Shown: positions 23,501-34,161 of the stretch, piece by piece | How the letters are laid out: the number at the start of each line of letters is the position of its first letter | How positions within the stretch are numbered: the first letter of the stretch is position 1 | Source of the DNA: Bugulina stolonifera | Taxonomy: Eukaryota; Bryozoa; Gymnolaemata; Cheilostomatida; Bugulidae | DNA length: 64,000 nt | Reading direction: 5' to 3' | Assembly (NCBI GenBank): GCA_935421135.1 | Contig: OW285190.1 | Location: 12,658,501 to 12,722,500 of the forward strand | Program-made: the position numbers and the translations under genes | Notes under the pieces: generated by a model | Databases searched by the model: none | Told to the model about the DNA's origin: nothing | What the model saw: only the letters and a program-made list of their open reading frames with translations

Positions 23501-24052
23501 CCCGCCAACACGTTAACCACTACTAAAGTCAGTAAAGATATCAACAGCACAGTTACCACTGCCAGTAAAGAAACTAGACCTACATGGCGGACCCGAGTCA
23601 GTGTACATGCACACACAGTCATAAAGTTACTTACCATATTTATGTTATTATTGAAGAGCCCCATACAGCATCAGGATACAGCCAAGCATCAAGAAAGACC
23701 ACATCTTCTCATGGACTTGTGCCGGGACAGCTCAGGGGGACTTGATGTCACCAGCGGGCTTTATGGACAGCAGACGGTGACTGATCGAGGGAATCCCAAG
23801 CTCGCTGAGAGAACTGTGTTTGAGCAGCAGAAGGTCGACTTGGCTGTGCTGGAAGATGAGGAACCGCGGCATGGCATACAACTCTCGGCAGAAGGACAGA
23901 CTGCATGGCTGGGAGATGAGTCCTCAGACCTGGAGAAATTGGAAAATAACAATGTACAGCAAAATAAATCTACAATAACGAGAAATAGGCTACCCCAAGG
24001 GAGAGGCCATCTAGATGAATTCAAAGTTGTGAGTATTCTTTCACACATATAA
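20567..24052 (+). CDS. Gag-like protein of the LTR retrotransposon
   Basis: The 1161-residue ORF has a long, charged, proline- and glutamine-rich N-terminal half and a capsid-like region at about residues 565-745 (FMEFLEEF, DLYSRQKQSNETIGKYY, ILGGFLSGL), the pattern of Ty3-type Gag. A basic, Arg-rich stretch follows, suited to RNA binding, but no CCHC zinc knuckle is present. Residues around 310-475 contain two copies of an 84-residue unit, each with YQSDEEE, MPTR and YTYRG motifs. A later in-frame Met at 20609 begins MGLKEA, a possible N-myristoylation context, and lies just after an acceptor-like ATTATAG; it may be the true start. The extreme C-terminus runs through a potential splice donor (GTGAGT near 24030). 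The frame is open throughout, so the protein may be functional in trans. Confidence 0.75.
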   Translation: MLPYHYSTIISSCIMGLKEALRDTGKYVLGIEHSRMKRTARTSKRKENTADDMDQEYSMPTTRGEGMDRSRSQTSSPLPPAPQPLEDRHGMWDADIQTTPQHRRWSIPPAMDYRTDNDSKITVGELDRHTAQHRRGTPVRLTERFTAADEDNTGDPEVILCVPNGKGGYRCIDSEGREVRDPTPAVRTPRASPILGARNLIQWDTEETNETIIEAKDRQIQNKRNTPTKSESTESFRSVHTSVGPLENKGIEREGYMAEHSFSEVARRRHFRHYDRQLPEIRSQGGRINMVETRRVDDSDRQSGGHKAQYVDRETHMDYPPEGDNHQHHRFYPYTEQRVQNSRYQYQSDEEELAELAPEPSMPTRADRPTHQPHISDYDQKQEYTYRGEHKPRYIDSRNHPVHPLEGKDRQLQNTYLHMEQRAHNSNKLYQSDEEEMLNIAHERRMPTRGNRFIQRHPMDSNQYMKQEHTYRGKENVDPLARWEEPTQGYMDSNSRHTEWRNGYKGVQDKVLPPLLTLDDDDAYDSRREMIGRRSPTHRGQYQGRNTAPPLETSTVSTVANPIVNISTRLPELEKYTNSPNDNITFMEFLEEFNLQVVALSIHEETWPKILPIYLADGALITYKNIVERQPHIKHNFEQLTSTLAKEFGDTNGIASSVDLYSRQKQSNETIGKYYSSICSMANRIYPNIDSNARDQIILGGFLSGLSPTYKRPLLNNPSIKTSEDAFKAAQRIERTNHVIIAEGGANRSITEKMTEKANNIQSDARRDEEVRSMQRRIRELETRIEQRYATDKLEKHSRWNYGRKKVMFQEYRPHYDSTPRWHQRTWRRTGNRQTWRNDYNTRSNYDHYNDRERRFQRTKPEFYYERECEPETNDIPLHWQDRNWREKTTPAELTSWRIDDRHYNHGITHKTRPGSLRQYKKTCMNTTEQVTDQRNEQGSQARPLIERDALEKLCKVVTSHRIHNISETKSCRTKDTDPANTLTTTKVSKDINSTVTTASKETRPTWRTRVSVHAHTVIKLLTIFMLLLKSPIQHQDTAKHQERPHLLMDLCRDSSGGLDVTSGLYGQQTVTDRGNPKLAERTVFEQQKVDLAVLEDEEPRHGIQLSAEGQTAWLGDESSDLEKLENNNVQQNKSTITRNRLPQGRGHLDEFKVVSILSHI

Positions 24053-25981
24053 TCATATCGGCTTGCATGCTAAAATATTTTATCGTTATATTAATTAAAC
24101 CTTGCTTGCTGTATTGTATGTATAACCATGTTATTCTATTTTGCAGGAGGGGTACTAGATAATTTTCACACTGATAATTAATATTTTATCACAGCAGCCA
24201 AGTGGTTACTCCCATGCAATTACTTACTTTACTTCCACATAGTATTGACCAGGCCAGACTTATTTACTGCAATATTGTTAGCTGGTAACTATAGCTAGGG
24301 TACTGACTGACCAAAACTAGTAAACTGAACACTAGTCACCGAACTGACAATAATATACTGCATCTATATAGAACAAGAAACACAACTAAGGTTGTAACGA
24401 AATTTAATATAAACAGACATCAAGTTCACTTTTATTAGAATCGCACTCAAATTATATATATATAAGCCTAAGGTTGATATAATAATTATTATTATTATCA
24501 TTTTTTTTATATTATTATTATTATGATTACATTATTAATTATAACAATTATAATACTACACGGCTGAATTATTATTATATATTTTTATTGTGACAGGTTT
24601 TAAATATTAATAGTGAGAGAGGAGCATAGTATTATATTGATATAAATCTATATTGAATTATTATTTGATTATAATTCTAATTTCTGAAATAGGTACGTTT
24701 TCAGATTGAGATGTTCATTTTGAATTTTGCTGAAATATTATTATATTTATATTTTGTAATGATGACTAACTATAACTATAACCCGGCAGGCATGAGTTAG
24801 GACTCATGAATACTGTCATGGCATACAGCGGGTTACTTGCGCTGAGTTGTGAGATCGATAGGATAGGATTAGTTAGTTAGGATTCCAGTCCTGGTAGAGT
24901 GTTTGTGAGTCAATCACTGCTAGTCAACGATAAGGTGGCTTTAAACTGCAGGAAACAGCACACTATGGGCTGCTCTTTAGGATAGTTGATTAGTTGTAGG
25001 GCATTAGTGTTGATATCTCACATACTCGACTTTAACGTTAATATTATTTTAATCGTAATTAAACAACAATGCAATTTTTTTTTAATTTTTTTTGTTTATA
25101 AAATAATAATTTAAATTTCTTTTATTTAATTTGTCGCTCCTGCGCAGGATGATCTATTATTGTGGTATCTGACGCAGGTGTAAAGGATATGGGACGGCAG
25201 ATATTTTGTAACATCAGCTTGAGCAGACCATTGGGTTATCTCTATGGAGCAGACGATGCGGGTTATATTTATTATTTTATGTTGTTGCAGTTACGTTGAA
25301 CACACACATATATCTTGAGCGATATTACAATGAATGATTGGGGTGAGTGAGAGGTTGACTCAATTTTTTATCTTATTAGTTTAGTTTGTTGTTTATAATT
25401 TTATATTATTGATCTGAGGAAGTGTTGTTGGTATCGTTGGATTAAAACACAACTATGATATTTTTTTATTTTTTTTTGTAATGTAATGGAGAAGCCTAAG
25501 CAAAAAAAAAAAAAAAAGGGGCGTGTTGTATTGATTTGAGAGGGAGAATTTGTGTAGAAGCAACAGTGATATGGACACTGAGCGAATATATGTATTTTTT
25601 TAGTGCACTGCTGGCTAGGTATTGAGTGAAAACTGGTGTTGCAGGCACTCACCCTTGGTGAAGATGTAGCAGCCAACTTGATGATCACGTTAATGAGATG
25701 TGATGATGCTGAAGACGGACTGTAAACATATTGGACTCGACCCGCTTATATACCTACCTAGAGGAACAGTACATCTCAGGTATTCGATATGAAATTGATT
25801 TAGTGTGTTTTACCTTTTGGTGATAGAAACTTATGGGGTAGTTTGTTTTTTTTTTTGTGGCTGAATAGAAGTGCGCAGATTGGAGACTGCAACATTTTTT
25901 CTTGTAGAATATTGGTTGGATTGGAACCTTTCTTTTATTCTTTTGAACGCTGGGACAGCGTTCGGCAGACAGGGCGGTATA
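24053..25981 (+). other. Non-coding 3' internal region of the LTR element
   Basis: No ORF with family signatures is present. The region holds TTA/ATT-rich low-complexity DNA (24480-24740), a run of A followed by GGGG (25500-25520), and an acceptor-like TTTTGCAG followed by GAGGGG at about 24141-24153. In an autonomous relative this position would hold pol; here it has been lost or replaced. Confidence 0.7.
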
Positions 25982-28287
25982 TGTCAGATGACACTCTGGA
26001 CATAAACATTGTGCAATATATTTGTATACATTTAATAACTACAGCTAAATACACACCCATTAATTGGTGCAATATTGAGTATACATGTATATAGGCTCGG
26101 TTCTTAACTATCGTAATACCAGCTACCCCAGCCACAACATTTTTAATTGCTATACTCTATATATACTGTATATATGGATAGGAGTTGGAACCCACACACA
26201 CACTTATGGATACCAGAATAACTTATGCATATTCAATTACCACCAGATAGACATTGAATAATATTAATACTAATCTTTCCTTATGATGTGTCCAAAGATA
26301 ACACAGATATACAATAAATAACATGAATATTAATTAGAATCCAGACACAGCATAATTATCTACAACATTCCTTTCGTTTATGTATATTGTAGGATACATA
26401 CACAGATAGATATACATGTATATGCAGTGATCATGTATGAGCGTATGAGATTGAATTTTACCCAATACCACTTTTGATAAATAGAAATAGCCTAAATAAC
26501 GAGTACATTATATAAATTTGGAACCCAGGCCTAATACACCTATCTGCCTGGTGAACAAGATATGTCATTTGATAAGTAAAAAAATAATTGCTACAATGAG
26601 ACGTGGGTATTTGTGTGACCTGCCGGTAGGCTTATGTGTTTGATGGACAGGGTGTGTCAGTGTATGGGCGTAAAGAAAATGCTGCGGCTAAAAGGGAATA
26701 CTAATGTTAAAGAACGTTGACCATGGGTTGACACTTAATTACACAGGCCATATATATATATATATTGATTGTAGGCAATCACATGTATTAGGAGAAAGAC
26801 ACGTCCACTACGCAATAAAAGTTTGGAAAAGAGAAAGTCCTAAAGATGACCATTGCTGACATAAACAAACAAACAACATATGACAATAATTAACAGATTA
26901 CAACATATGACAATAACTAACAGATTACAACACATTACATCACTAAGGATTACATATATATATACTGGGATAGATGGCCATTGGTTAACATAAACCAATC
27001 AACAAGACAGGAATAGTATACATCCTCCTATAAGATCAACTGTTGCTGACATGGAATCCCAAGAGAGGAGGATATAAGGAGGCGCATCCCAAGAGAGAGA
27101 GCAGAGAGGGGGAGAGGAGCAGCCCAGGAAGAACAGAAGAACCTACAACATGGAACAATAAGGATCTCTACTCTGCTATAAGTAAGTCAGAATATTATAT
27201 TATTTTTTCCTGAATATTGGAAGTGGACCCTCTCCTACACACACACACAGACAGAGATACTGTAAGTTATTATACACTTTTATTATTTTACTATTGGATT
27301 TTTTCTCTACTGAGGATAATTATATCCCTGCTCCCTGAAAGGACTATTATTGCGATTTGAAATATTGTTGAATTTGTGGGTAGAACCCAATCAGACAGAT
27401 TATTATTGAATGATAATTATACTAGTCCCAATTAATTGGTTGACACTGTTCCTGGTTTTTGATCGCACATATTGGATTCATAATTTTATATTTTGAGGAA
27501 CTGATTGCATTTGATTGATTGATAAATATATCAGTATTGTCAGACATAACATTTGACACACAAAATTGATTGATTGGTTGATAAACCCTTACCTGAATTA
27601 TTGTACAGTACCAGAGATTGTCTGTACGGACCTTGATTGTCCTATTGTATGTCCTGCTTTGTCAGTAGACTTGTTATACATTTCCACGGGGGAGATAGTC
27701 CCAATTTGTCACTCGGGTTTCATTTCTAAAATAGAGAGTGATTAGTATTATATGTCCACGAGAGGAATCATAATTGAGTGCATATTGTCCTGAGTGCTAC
27801 CATTACCATAATTGAACCACACACACATACACAGAACCATTATTCATTGCCATTGGGCGAATATTGAATTGAGTACAGGAGGTATAGAATTTCAGATTAT
27901 TGGATCGAAATTTTTCATAGGGAGAAGTATCCCCTCTATCACAATTTTCAGAATTGGCAGATATCCAATAGAATAGACTGCATGAGCATAGAAGTTATCT
28001 TCTCTATAAAAAGTTGAACAGGAGAAGACAACTACAAATTACACTGTCATTTACTCATTTACGAATTATACACAAATCAATTCATACATCCAAAAATAAC
28101 TCAGTCATTTATATTACATTCATTTGTATTACATCAATTCACATACGACTTAAGTGTAATTAATTGATTATAATTAATTATATATCACATTGATTATATA
28201 TTATAGTTATTACATAACAACTATATATATTATCATTACATTACACATTGCACTACATTTAAATTATTTCAAAATTCCCTCGTGACA
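25982..28287 (+). repeat. 3' LTR (2306 bp)
   Basis: This LTR matches the left LTR without visible difference over 25982-28146. It then has a diverged last 141 bases (AT-rich, with insertions such as TATATATCACATTG) before the shared CAAAATTCCCTCGTGACA end. It is followed by AACC, matching the left flank. Confidence 0.9.
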
Positions 28288-28414
28288 AACCCTATGAAAC
28301 CAGTTAGCCTGATTAGTCACTGAATTTTGCTGATGAAGGGTCCAAATGGGCTATCTGGCATATCATTACAATGTACATAATAATGTTTACTAATGGTTTT
28401 AGCTTTTATTATTA

Positions 28415-28690
28415 TATAAAACTCCTTGCGTGAGCAGCCCTAGCAGCTCTCACTGCCAGGTGCCAGTGCTGGCCAACTCCCTGTGAGAAAGGCCCAGATA
28501 GCATGGCCTTTTTTTGGCAGGGGTAGAGGAGTTGCCTTGAAGCCATACTGGCTTGCATGACCCCCAAGGACTTTAATATGGGGCACAGGAGCAATTGTGA
28601 CTGGATGCTCTTCCTAACACCACCGTGACCAAGATTTGAACCTGGAACCTTCAGCATGAACGCGCAGCATTCTAACCCCTAAGCCACGGC
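28415..28690 (-). repeat. tRNA-derived SINE
   Basis: On the minus strand a box A-like GTGGCTTAGGGGTTAGAATG (28688-28669) and box B-like GGTTCAAATCTTG (28642-28630) precede a conserved-looking body with GGAAGAGCATCCAG. The body ends in an AT-rich tail near 28415. The order of tRNA head, body and tail is that of a SINE. The 3' limit is approximate. Confidence 0.7.
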
Positions 28691-28699
28691 AGTAGTAAT

Positions 28700-28960
28700 A
28701 TCAGTGCAGATCTGCATCAACATTTCCCCACGGTTTAAGCCAATCACAGAGCCGTATTTCGAATTCTGACCAATCAGGAGCCAGCAGCCTTCGTCAAGGT
28801 CACCGGAACTAGCGAAAATTTCCCCACGACCTTGCCAAGGTCGTGCTCTGGAACTGAGCGTTTCCTCCTCTAAAAATTTCCTCACCGCGAACGAAAAATC
28901 TCCAAAAATAACTAACCTCGAATGAAATATCTTCGTCTTTGATTCTCTTAAAATTCTCCA
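28700..28960. promoter_or_regulatory. CpG-containing stretch with two CCAAT boxes
   Basis: This patch is richer in G, C and CpG than its surroundings and contains two CCAAT boxes (GCCAATCACAG near 28739; ACCAATCAGGAG near 28770). It also has a short inverted repeat (CGACCTTG...CAAGGTCG, about 28828-28844). It lies just upstream of a candidate exon with a SUMO-interacting motif. A promoter is inferred from composition only. Confidence 0.3.
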
Positions 28961-29028
28961 ACCTCTCCCAAGAGAATAACATGATGTGAAGAAAAATAAT
29001 TAATTTTCACATTATTCTGGTCATGCAG

Positions 29029-29078
29029 TAGAAGAAGTAATTGAGATCTCCGACAGTGATGAGAAGGCAACATCTAAA
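29029..29078 (+). CDS. Candidate exon with a SUMO-interacting motif
   Basis: After an acceptor-like TCATGCAG, the frame reads EEVIEISDSDEKATSK and ends at a possible donor GTAGAG. VIEISDSDE is the classic hydrophobic core plus acidic tail of a SUMO-interacting motif. Neighbouring exons could not be found, so the gene is unknown and this could be a fragment. A hAT element is inserted 13 bases after the putative donor (duplication GATATTTC). Confidence 0.3.
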
Positions 29079-29091
29079 GTAGAGATATTTC

Positions 29092-29792
29092 CAGGGTTGG
29101 GAATCGCCAATAGCATTCGATATTCGATGGTGATTTTCTTTGGTCTATTCACCATCGATTCCACCTAATCATTGGTTTCCAACAAAGCCATCGAAATGCA
29201 TGTATTCGTTGGTTTTATAGGGTTACAGCTGCATTCGATTGTCACTAAGCTGCTAATTAATCTGCTAGTGTTTAGTACAGGAAATAAATGAAAAACCTTG
29301 TAGCTCAGTTCTTATCTTTTTAATAAAAAAAATAATGATGAGCTGTTTTATTTAATAACAAAATAATAGCTTCTATTTGCAAGCTAGGATAAAATGTGAG
29401 TGGCTAGCACCAAATAAGAAATAATAGCCTGGAATTTCTGGCTAAGATTTGCAGTGCATATAAATATTTGGAGGCTAAAAAGAAACATAAAGGTAGAGGA
29501 GATAACTCTAAACTATGAGAAAATGCAAATAAAACTGGTAATATTAGGCACAGTTGTTATAACATTTTAAAGTAATAGACAGAATTAGTAAAGACAATAA
29601 ATTTCTCCATTTTTACAAAAATTATACCCATATACATGTGCATTTTCTAAAATCATCATCGATTGTAAAATCGATTGAAGTACAATCATTGATTTGGTAA
29701 AGTAACAATCGAATGCTTGTATTCCTTGGTTTAGTCAGCATAATCGAAAATCGGAAATCGAATGCAAAAGTAGATCAAAGTTCCCAACCCTG
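29092..29792. mobile_element. hAT non-autonomous element, family CAGGGTTGGGAA, copy 1
   Basis: The element starts CAGGGTTGGGAATCG, ends TTCCCAACCCTG, and is flanked by exact 8-bp duplications GATATTTC (29084-29091 and 29793-29800). Subterminal repeats of ATTCGAT/ATCGAA type are abundant. It has no ORF. A closely similar copy lies at 35518-36199, in the same orientation. Confidence 0.92.
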
Positions 29793-30496
29793 GATATTTC
29801 CTATACAAAATTTAATCATTATAATAAGGGGCTAATCATACTTTCATAAAACTACTACATCATTGATAATATAATAACAATAATAACTACAGAGTTGAGC
29901 TAAAATAATTATTCTATCTGTACACAAACACACACATGGAACTTCAACAGAAGGTGGTCTACAGTTACAGTGTCTACAGTTACCTGACAAACATTGCTGT
30001 AAATACTAATATGGAAGTAAATAACTGCAAACAATTCTACAGGTACCTTAGACGACAGCGTTTCAAGTGCGGGTAAACGACGACAGTGCTTCAAGTACCG
30101 GTAAAAAGACCACAAAAACGAGGCTTAGAGCAGATGGGCTACAATTATTATAATCTCTTGCTCAGTACCTGCACTTACCAGTCATTGGAGTCCTGTGAAA
30201 TTCCATGGGATTGGGGTCCTGTGAAATTCCATGGAAGAATAATTATATTTCAAGCAGGATGTGAAACTTCCACTAGCCCTACAACAAACGGTTATCAAAT
30301 AGTTATAGGCTGAGTGATTGCAAATAATAGTACACCAACGTCATGAGAAACAAAATAACATTAAACAGAAATGTGATAGAATTAAATTTACATGATTGCA
30401 AAGACTGAGCTACACAAGAGGCTACACAAAAGACAGTTAATAGTAGAATAATTATATTTTTAACCGCCTGAGTCAAATTTTTTAATGTCTCGAAAC
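29793..30496. other. Intergenic stretch
   Basis: No gene is recognised. Two short direct repeats stand out: a CAAGTGCGGGTAAACGACGACAG-like pair near 30064-30105, and TCCTGTGAAATTCCATGG repeated at about 30190 and 30217. Confidence 0.4.
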
Positions 30497-31316
30497 CAGG
30501 GCTTAAAGTGTACCGGAACGCACCGGAACGCCGTTCTGGTAAGAAATTATTAGAGCTATTCTTACAGGAACGCGTTCCGGTTGCATTTTCAGTACATCAG
30601 TTAGTCTACTAGTTGTTTTAGGAAAGGTATAATAGCTCCCTTACTAACTACAGCTAGTCAGACCGCCCTTGCTCGAAACGTTGATAGGTCGCTAACTTAC
30701 TCAATTAAATAGGGTCATTAATGGGTGTCTAAAGTATTTTTCATTTTAATATTAATATCTCCTACACATTAACACATGAAAATTAGGTGGCAATATGTAT
30801 GGCAAACATTTTTATATTAGAAGATCCAAAGTACTACTGTTTACTCAAAAATACATAACATTTTAAATATTGACAGGAAAACAAGGGAGACAAATCTAAG
30901 CTTCTCAAACATTTTCTGCAAGCACCTTCCAACACTAGCTGGCTCAATACTACTCTTCTAAACAGAAATGTAGATATAACTATTATATTTATTAAATGCT
31001 TGTTTACACACAGAGAACAGGAGTTAGTAAAAAATATTTATTGTAAAAACATCTTATCGATGTGCTACTTCTTTGAATTTAGCCAGATATAAGCGGACTT
31101 CCTGTTTGATAGTGAAAGTCATATAACGTTGATGCGTTCCTGTAAAAGTAATGTTGATGCGTAATGCATTCCTGTAAAAGTAATGTTGATGCGTAATGCG
31201 TTCCTGTAAAAGTAATGTTGATGCGTAATGCGTTCCTGTAAAAGTAATGTTGATGCGTTCCTGTAAAATTAATGTTGATGCGTTCCTGTAAAAAAAATTT
31301 TACACTTTAAGCCCTG
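30497..31316. mobile_element. hAT non-autonomous element, family CAGGGCTTAAAGTG
   Basis: The element starts CAGGGCTTAAAGTGTA and ends TTTACACTTTAAGCCCTG. Exact 8-bp duplications CTCGAAAC flank it (30489-30496 and 31317-31324). Near the right end (31125-31290) is a tandem array of 27- and 36-bp units built on GATGCGTTCCTGTAAAAGTA. There is no transposase ORF. Confidence 0.92.
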
Positions 31317-32330
31317 CTCGAAACACATGTTTCATCAAGTCACTAAAAGTGACTACAAGTCAATTTATTATTTAATTGCGTCTTTAGCTCACGCTTTCTT
31401 TAGAATTTTTAGGCTGTTATTTAAGTTTTGGTAAAATATTGCAACTAAATAATCATGATGAAAAGTAAAATCAAAATGCAACTGGTGAGTGCTTTTCACT
31501 TTTTGCATAGAATTTGTTACAATTTCACTAATTTCTATAATGGATATTTTCATCACAGCAAAAAATTTAATCCATTGAACATTTTAAAATCATTATGTGC
31601 AAGTCAAAAGTCTTTAGAGGTTGCCATAATTAAATCATAAGACAAGTAACGAGATTTTCATGGGAAAATAAATTCTTGATTTGGATTTTCCCCATGTTAA
31701 CCTTGCCAGTAACCAAAGGTTTTATTTCCGGGTTTAGCTCCTCCCTAATAGAGGTATTCTAAGGTTAGTTGGAGTTGTCTTCACGCTCACGTCTTTTACC
31801 ACAACCGGTTTTTGAACTGTCAGTTTTGAAACGTTCTGTTGCAAACTATCCGGTTTCGAAACGTTCTGCTTTGAACTGTCTTTTTCGAAATGTCCCTGTA
31901 TTAAATTGATGCTGTATTATTTCTCTTTAAATGAAATTATATTCTTATTGCATGGAATGTAAAGAAATTTATAAAATTTAATATTTTTACTATATTGGTG
32001 AATCTGTTCATTTTAACAATGCTGAGCTCTTACTAGGAAGGACCTTAGGCCTACATGTAATTAAGATAATAATATTAACCATAACTCATTTTGATAATTG
32101 ACTGGCCAGGTTTGAAAGCAAGTAGCCAATAAGCAACTGCTAACAGTTAATTCTGATTGTGGCAACACTGTTAGATGCTACTATAAATCTAATAGCTAAT
32201 AGGCCTACCAACAGATACAGTGCTAATACCTAATTTCGTACAGGGCTGTAATGCCTTAATTTTCTCACAATACCTCTACAGGATGCTATTTATTGTAAAA
32301 TGGAGAACTTTGTACTAGTTTTACTCACTA
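31317..32330. other. Intergenic stretch
   Basis: No gene is recognised. The region 31795-31900 contains several loosely repeated phrases of the type GAAACGTTCTG and GAACTGTC. A 61-codon ORF at 31455 has no signature. Confidence 0.4.
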
Positions 32331-33137
32331 TGTGCTGAAATACTGTAATAGTTTCTGTGATTTGGTGCGGTCGTCCTTGGACGACTATCGACCGAGAAAT
32401 GAAGTGCCTATGAGTGGTAATAGGACTTCGCATTACATGAAAGATCGAGCGGTCTCAGTAGCCCAAGAACTACCAAAGACGACCCATCTGATCTCAAGTC
32501 CGACCTTCAGACTATACAATGAAAGAGAGTGATCCGACCTAGTAGGCGGTTCGCTAAGCGAATGACCTGACAAAAGGAAGTGAAAGTCTCTGTATCAAGT
32601 ATAGATGTGTCTTTATTGAAAACCAAGTGAAGACTGAGACAATGAACAGTAAAACAATGCCCTTTATATAGTATAAGGACTTCCGGCCGACGTGATGTCG
32701 GGAAAAGACGACGTGTGGTCGTCCGGAAGTTGCGCAACAAGATGGCCGCCAGAAGCCCGACGGCCGACCCAAAATAGGTCGGGTTCTACAAAAGTTGCTT
32801 ATAATGGTCCAATTCATGTACAAAATGAATATCAATGGATTCTGAGAGGTCGGGCCTCTGTACATGGGTATAAAAGGCATTAAAAAGACTTAACATTCAT
32901 GCAGTTATATAGTGGAACAATACATGAATAAGTAATGAGTATGAACACATGGAGACACGTATATAGACAGTAATTAATGGTTTGGACATGCAATGCAGTT
33001 GAAGGTAAGTATACGAACACTAGTTATGAGAATGTGAGTGTCAGATGAGTAGCGCTATAACAACTACTAAGCACTCGAGGTGCGATGGAGCTTCGTCCGG
33101 GAGTTGGAGTCGTATACAAATGTCCTGTACCATCACA
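32331..33137 (-). mobile_element. 3' LTR of a minus-strand LTR retrotransposon
   Basis: The unit has TGTG/CACA ends. Read on the minus strand, a purine tract GATCGGGGGGCTA precedes its start at 33137, the expected polypurine tract. A TATATAAAGGG box lies at about 32671-32660 and AATAAA at 32617-32612, giving a short R region. The ORF at 33133-34161 ends at the first bases of the LTR. No matching 5' LTR is present in the window, so no target duplication can be tested. Confidence 0.65.
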
Positions 33138-34161
33138 TAGCCCCCCGATCCTTGGCACTATCTCTTCGAGTGTGTTTAAGGATCTGCTCCGTGAGCCGTT
33201 GGTGGAGGGATATTTCGTCTTGTACGGCTTCTGTTTGCTGGACTATAGTGAGCCGGTCTCTAATGTGTGAGTGAAGAAGTCTCTGCTGGAGTATATGCAA
33301 TTGGTGCCGGAGGCGTCCAAGACGATTGCTTAAAGTGGCACACAATCGTTCTCTCTCCTTCTGGAATTCTGCTGTAGGTGTGCGGGATTCAAGAGTCTTC
33401 TTTGTGTTTTTAGTATCTGGAGGGCTGGTCAACAATGGGACGGCCTTGGCTGATCCGGGTCTAGCCTTAGGCGGCCGGGGCCGACGTTTGGGTATGTCGT
33501 AAGTATCAGTCCCTCTGTGGTCCAAGGCTGGAGGGTCCATGCGAGTCTGTGGTCGCTTTGGACTGCCTAGTCGCTCCCAGGGCGACTTTCTTTTACTTGT
33601 TTTCTTTGGGGCAGGAGGAGGTGTCAGCCGCACCACTGCTGCTCTGGCTTCAGCTTCTGGAGGAGCTGGTATAGTGAAAGGCTTTGGTCCTACGTCTGCT
33701 GGGATATATGAGGGGTAGGCGACCCTCTTGTCGAGCTTCATCGCCTTGAGGAAAAGCTGGAACATGTGGGAATCCACTTCATATTGGATGGCTCCGTGGC
33801 CTGTCTGGTCTTGATGCCGATAGACAGTCTCTGCATCACGGGCGCTGACTCCACAGGAACAGAAGAACTGGGTAAAGTGTTGGCGTGTGTGAGCCTTGAT
33901 GGTGTTCTCCGTCCCTTCTAGCCTACATAGTCGACAATAGGAGTTCCTTCCTTTACATCGGGCTGTCCGACGTATATCACTACTGGTCCGTGGAGAGATC
34001 CAGCAAAGTTGAGACTGCGGTACAGGCGTCTCTGGAGAGGTCTCTATAAGAGAAAGTGTAGATACAAGAGGTTGATCGTTTAGATTATCAAGGTTTGCGT
34101 AGGCCGAGTCGTCCTCGTCACCCGACTCAGTAATACTTTGTACAGTATCATTGGAATGCAT
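33133..34161 (-). CDS. Retroelement 3' ORF with two C2H2-like fingers
   Basis: This 342-residue ORF lies directly before the polypurine tract, and its stop falls inside the LTR start, so it is the last ORF of the element. Residues of about 72-116 form two zinc-finger-like clusters: C-x2-C-x11-H-x3-H (in YCRLCRLEG...KAHTRQH) followed by C-x1-C-x12-H-x5-H. A proline- and basic-rich middle follows, then a C-terminal stretch rich in Leu, His, Gln and Arg that is likely helical. I do not recognise the family; nucleic-acid binding is inferred from the fingers and charge. It overlaps the next upstream ORF by 82 bases in another frame, which suggests either frameshifting or a decayed single ORF. Confidence 0.55.
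   Translation of the reverse strand: MHSNDTVQSITESGDEDDSAYANLDNLNDQPLVSTLSLIETSPETPVPQSQLCWISPRTSSDIRRTARCKGRNSYCRLCRLEGTENTIKAHTRQHFTQFFCSCGVSARDAETVYRHQDQTGHGAIQYEVDSHMFQLFLKAMKLDKRVAYPSYIPADVGPKPFTIPAPPEAEARAAVVRLTPPPAPKKTSKRKSPWERLGSPKRPQTRMDPPALDHRGTDTYDIPKRRPRPPKARPGSAKAVPLLTSPPDTKNTKKTLESRTPTAEFQKERERLCATLSNRLGRLRHQLHILQQRLLHSHIRDRLTIVQQTEAVQDEISLHQRLTEQILKHTRRDSAKDRGAM

Larger units (their letters stand above)
18181..28287 (+). mobile_element. Non-autonomous LTR retrotransposon with gag only
   Basis: Two direct LTRs (18181-20457 and 25982-28287), each TGTCA...TGACA, enclose a 5.5-kb internal region. AACC flanks both outer ends, a 4-bp target duplication. The internal region holds one long Gag-like ORF (20567-24052) followed by 1.9 kb without coding capacity; protease, reverse transcriptase, RNase H and integrase are all absent. 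This fits the class called terminal-repeat retrotransposons with a GAG domain, which need enzymes from a partner element. No canonical primer-binding site beginning TGG is visible directly after the left LTR, and no clean polypurine tract precedes the right LTR, so both are atypical. Near-identical LTRs suggest a young insertion. Confidence 0.9.

Noticed and set aside
20581..24048. Many antisense ORFs opposite the Gag frame
   Set aside because: They are shadow frames of a long Gag ORF, overlap each other, and have no recognised domains.
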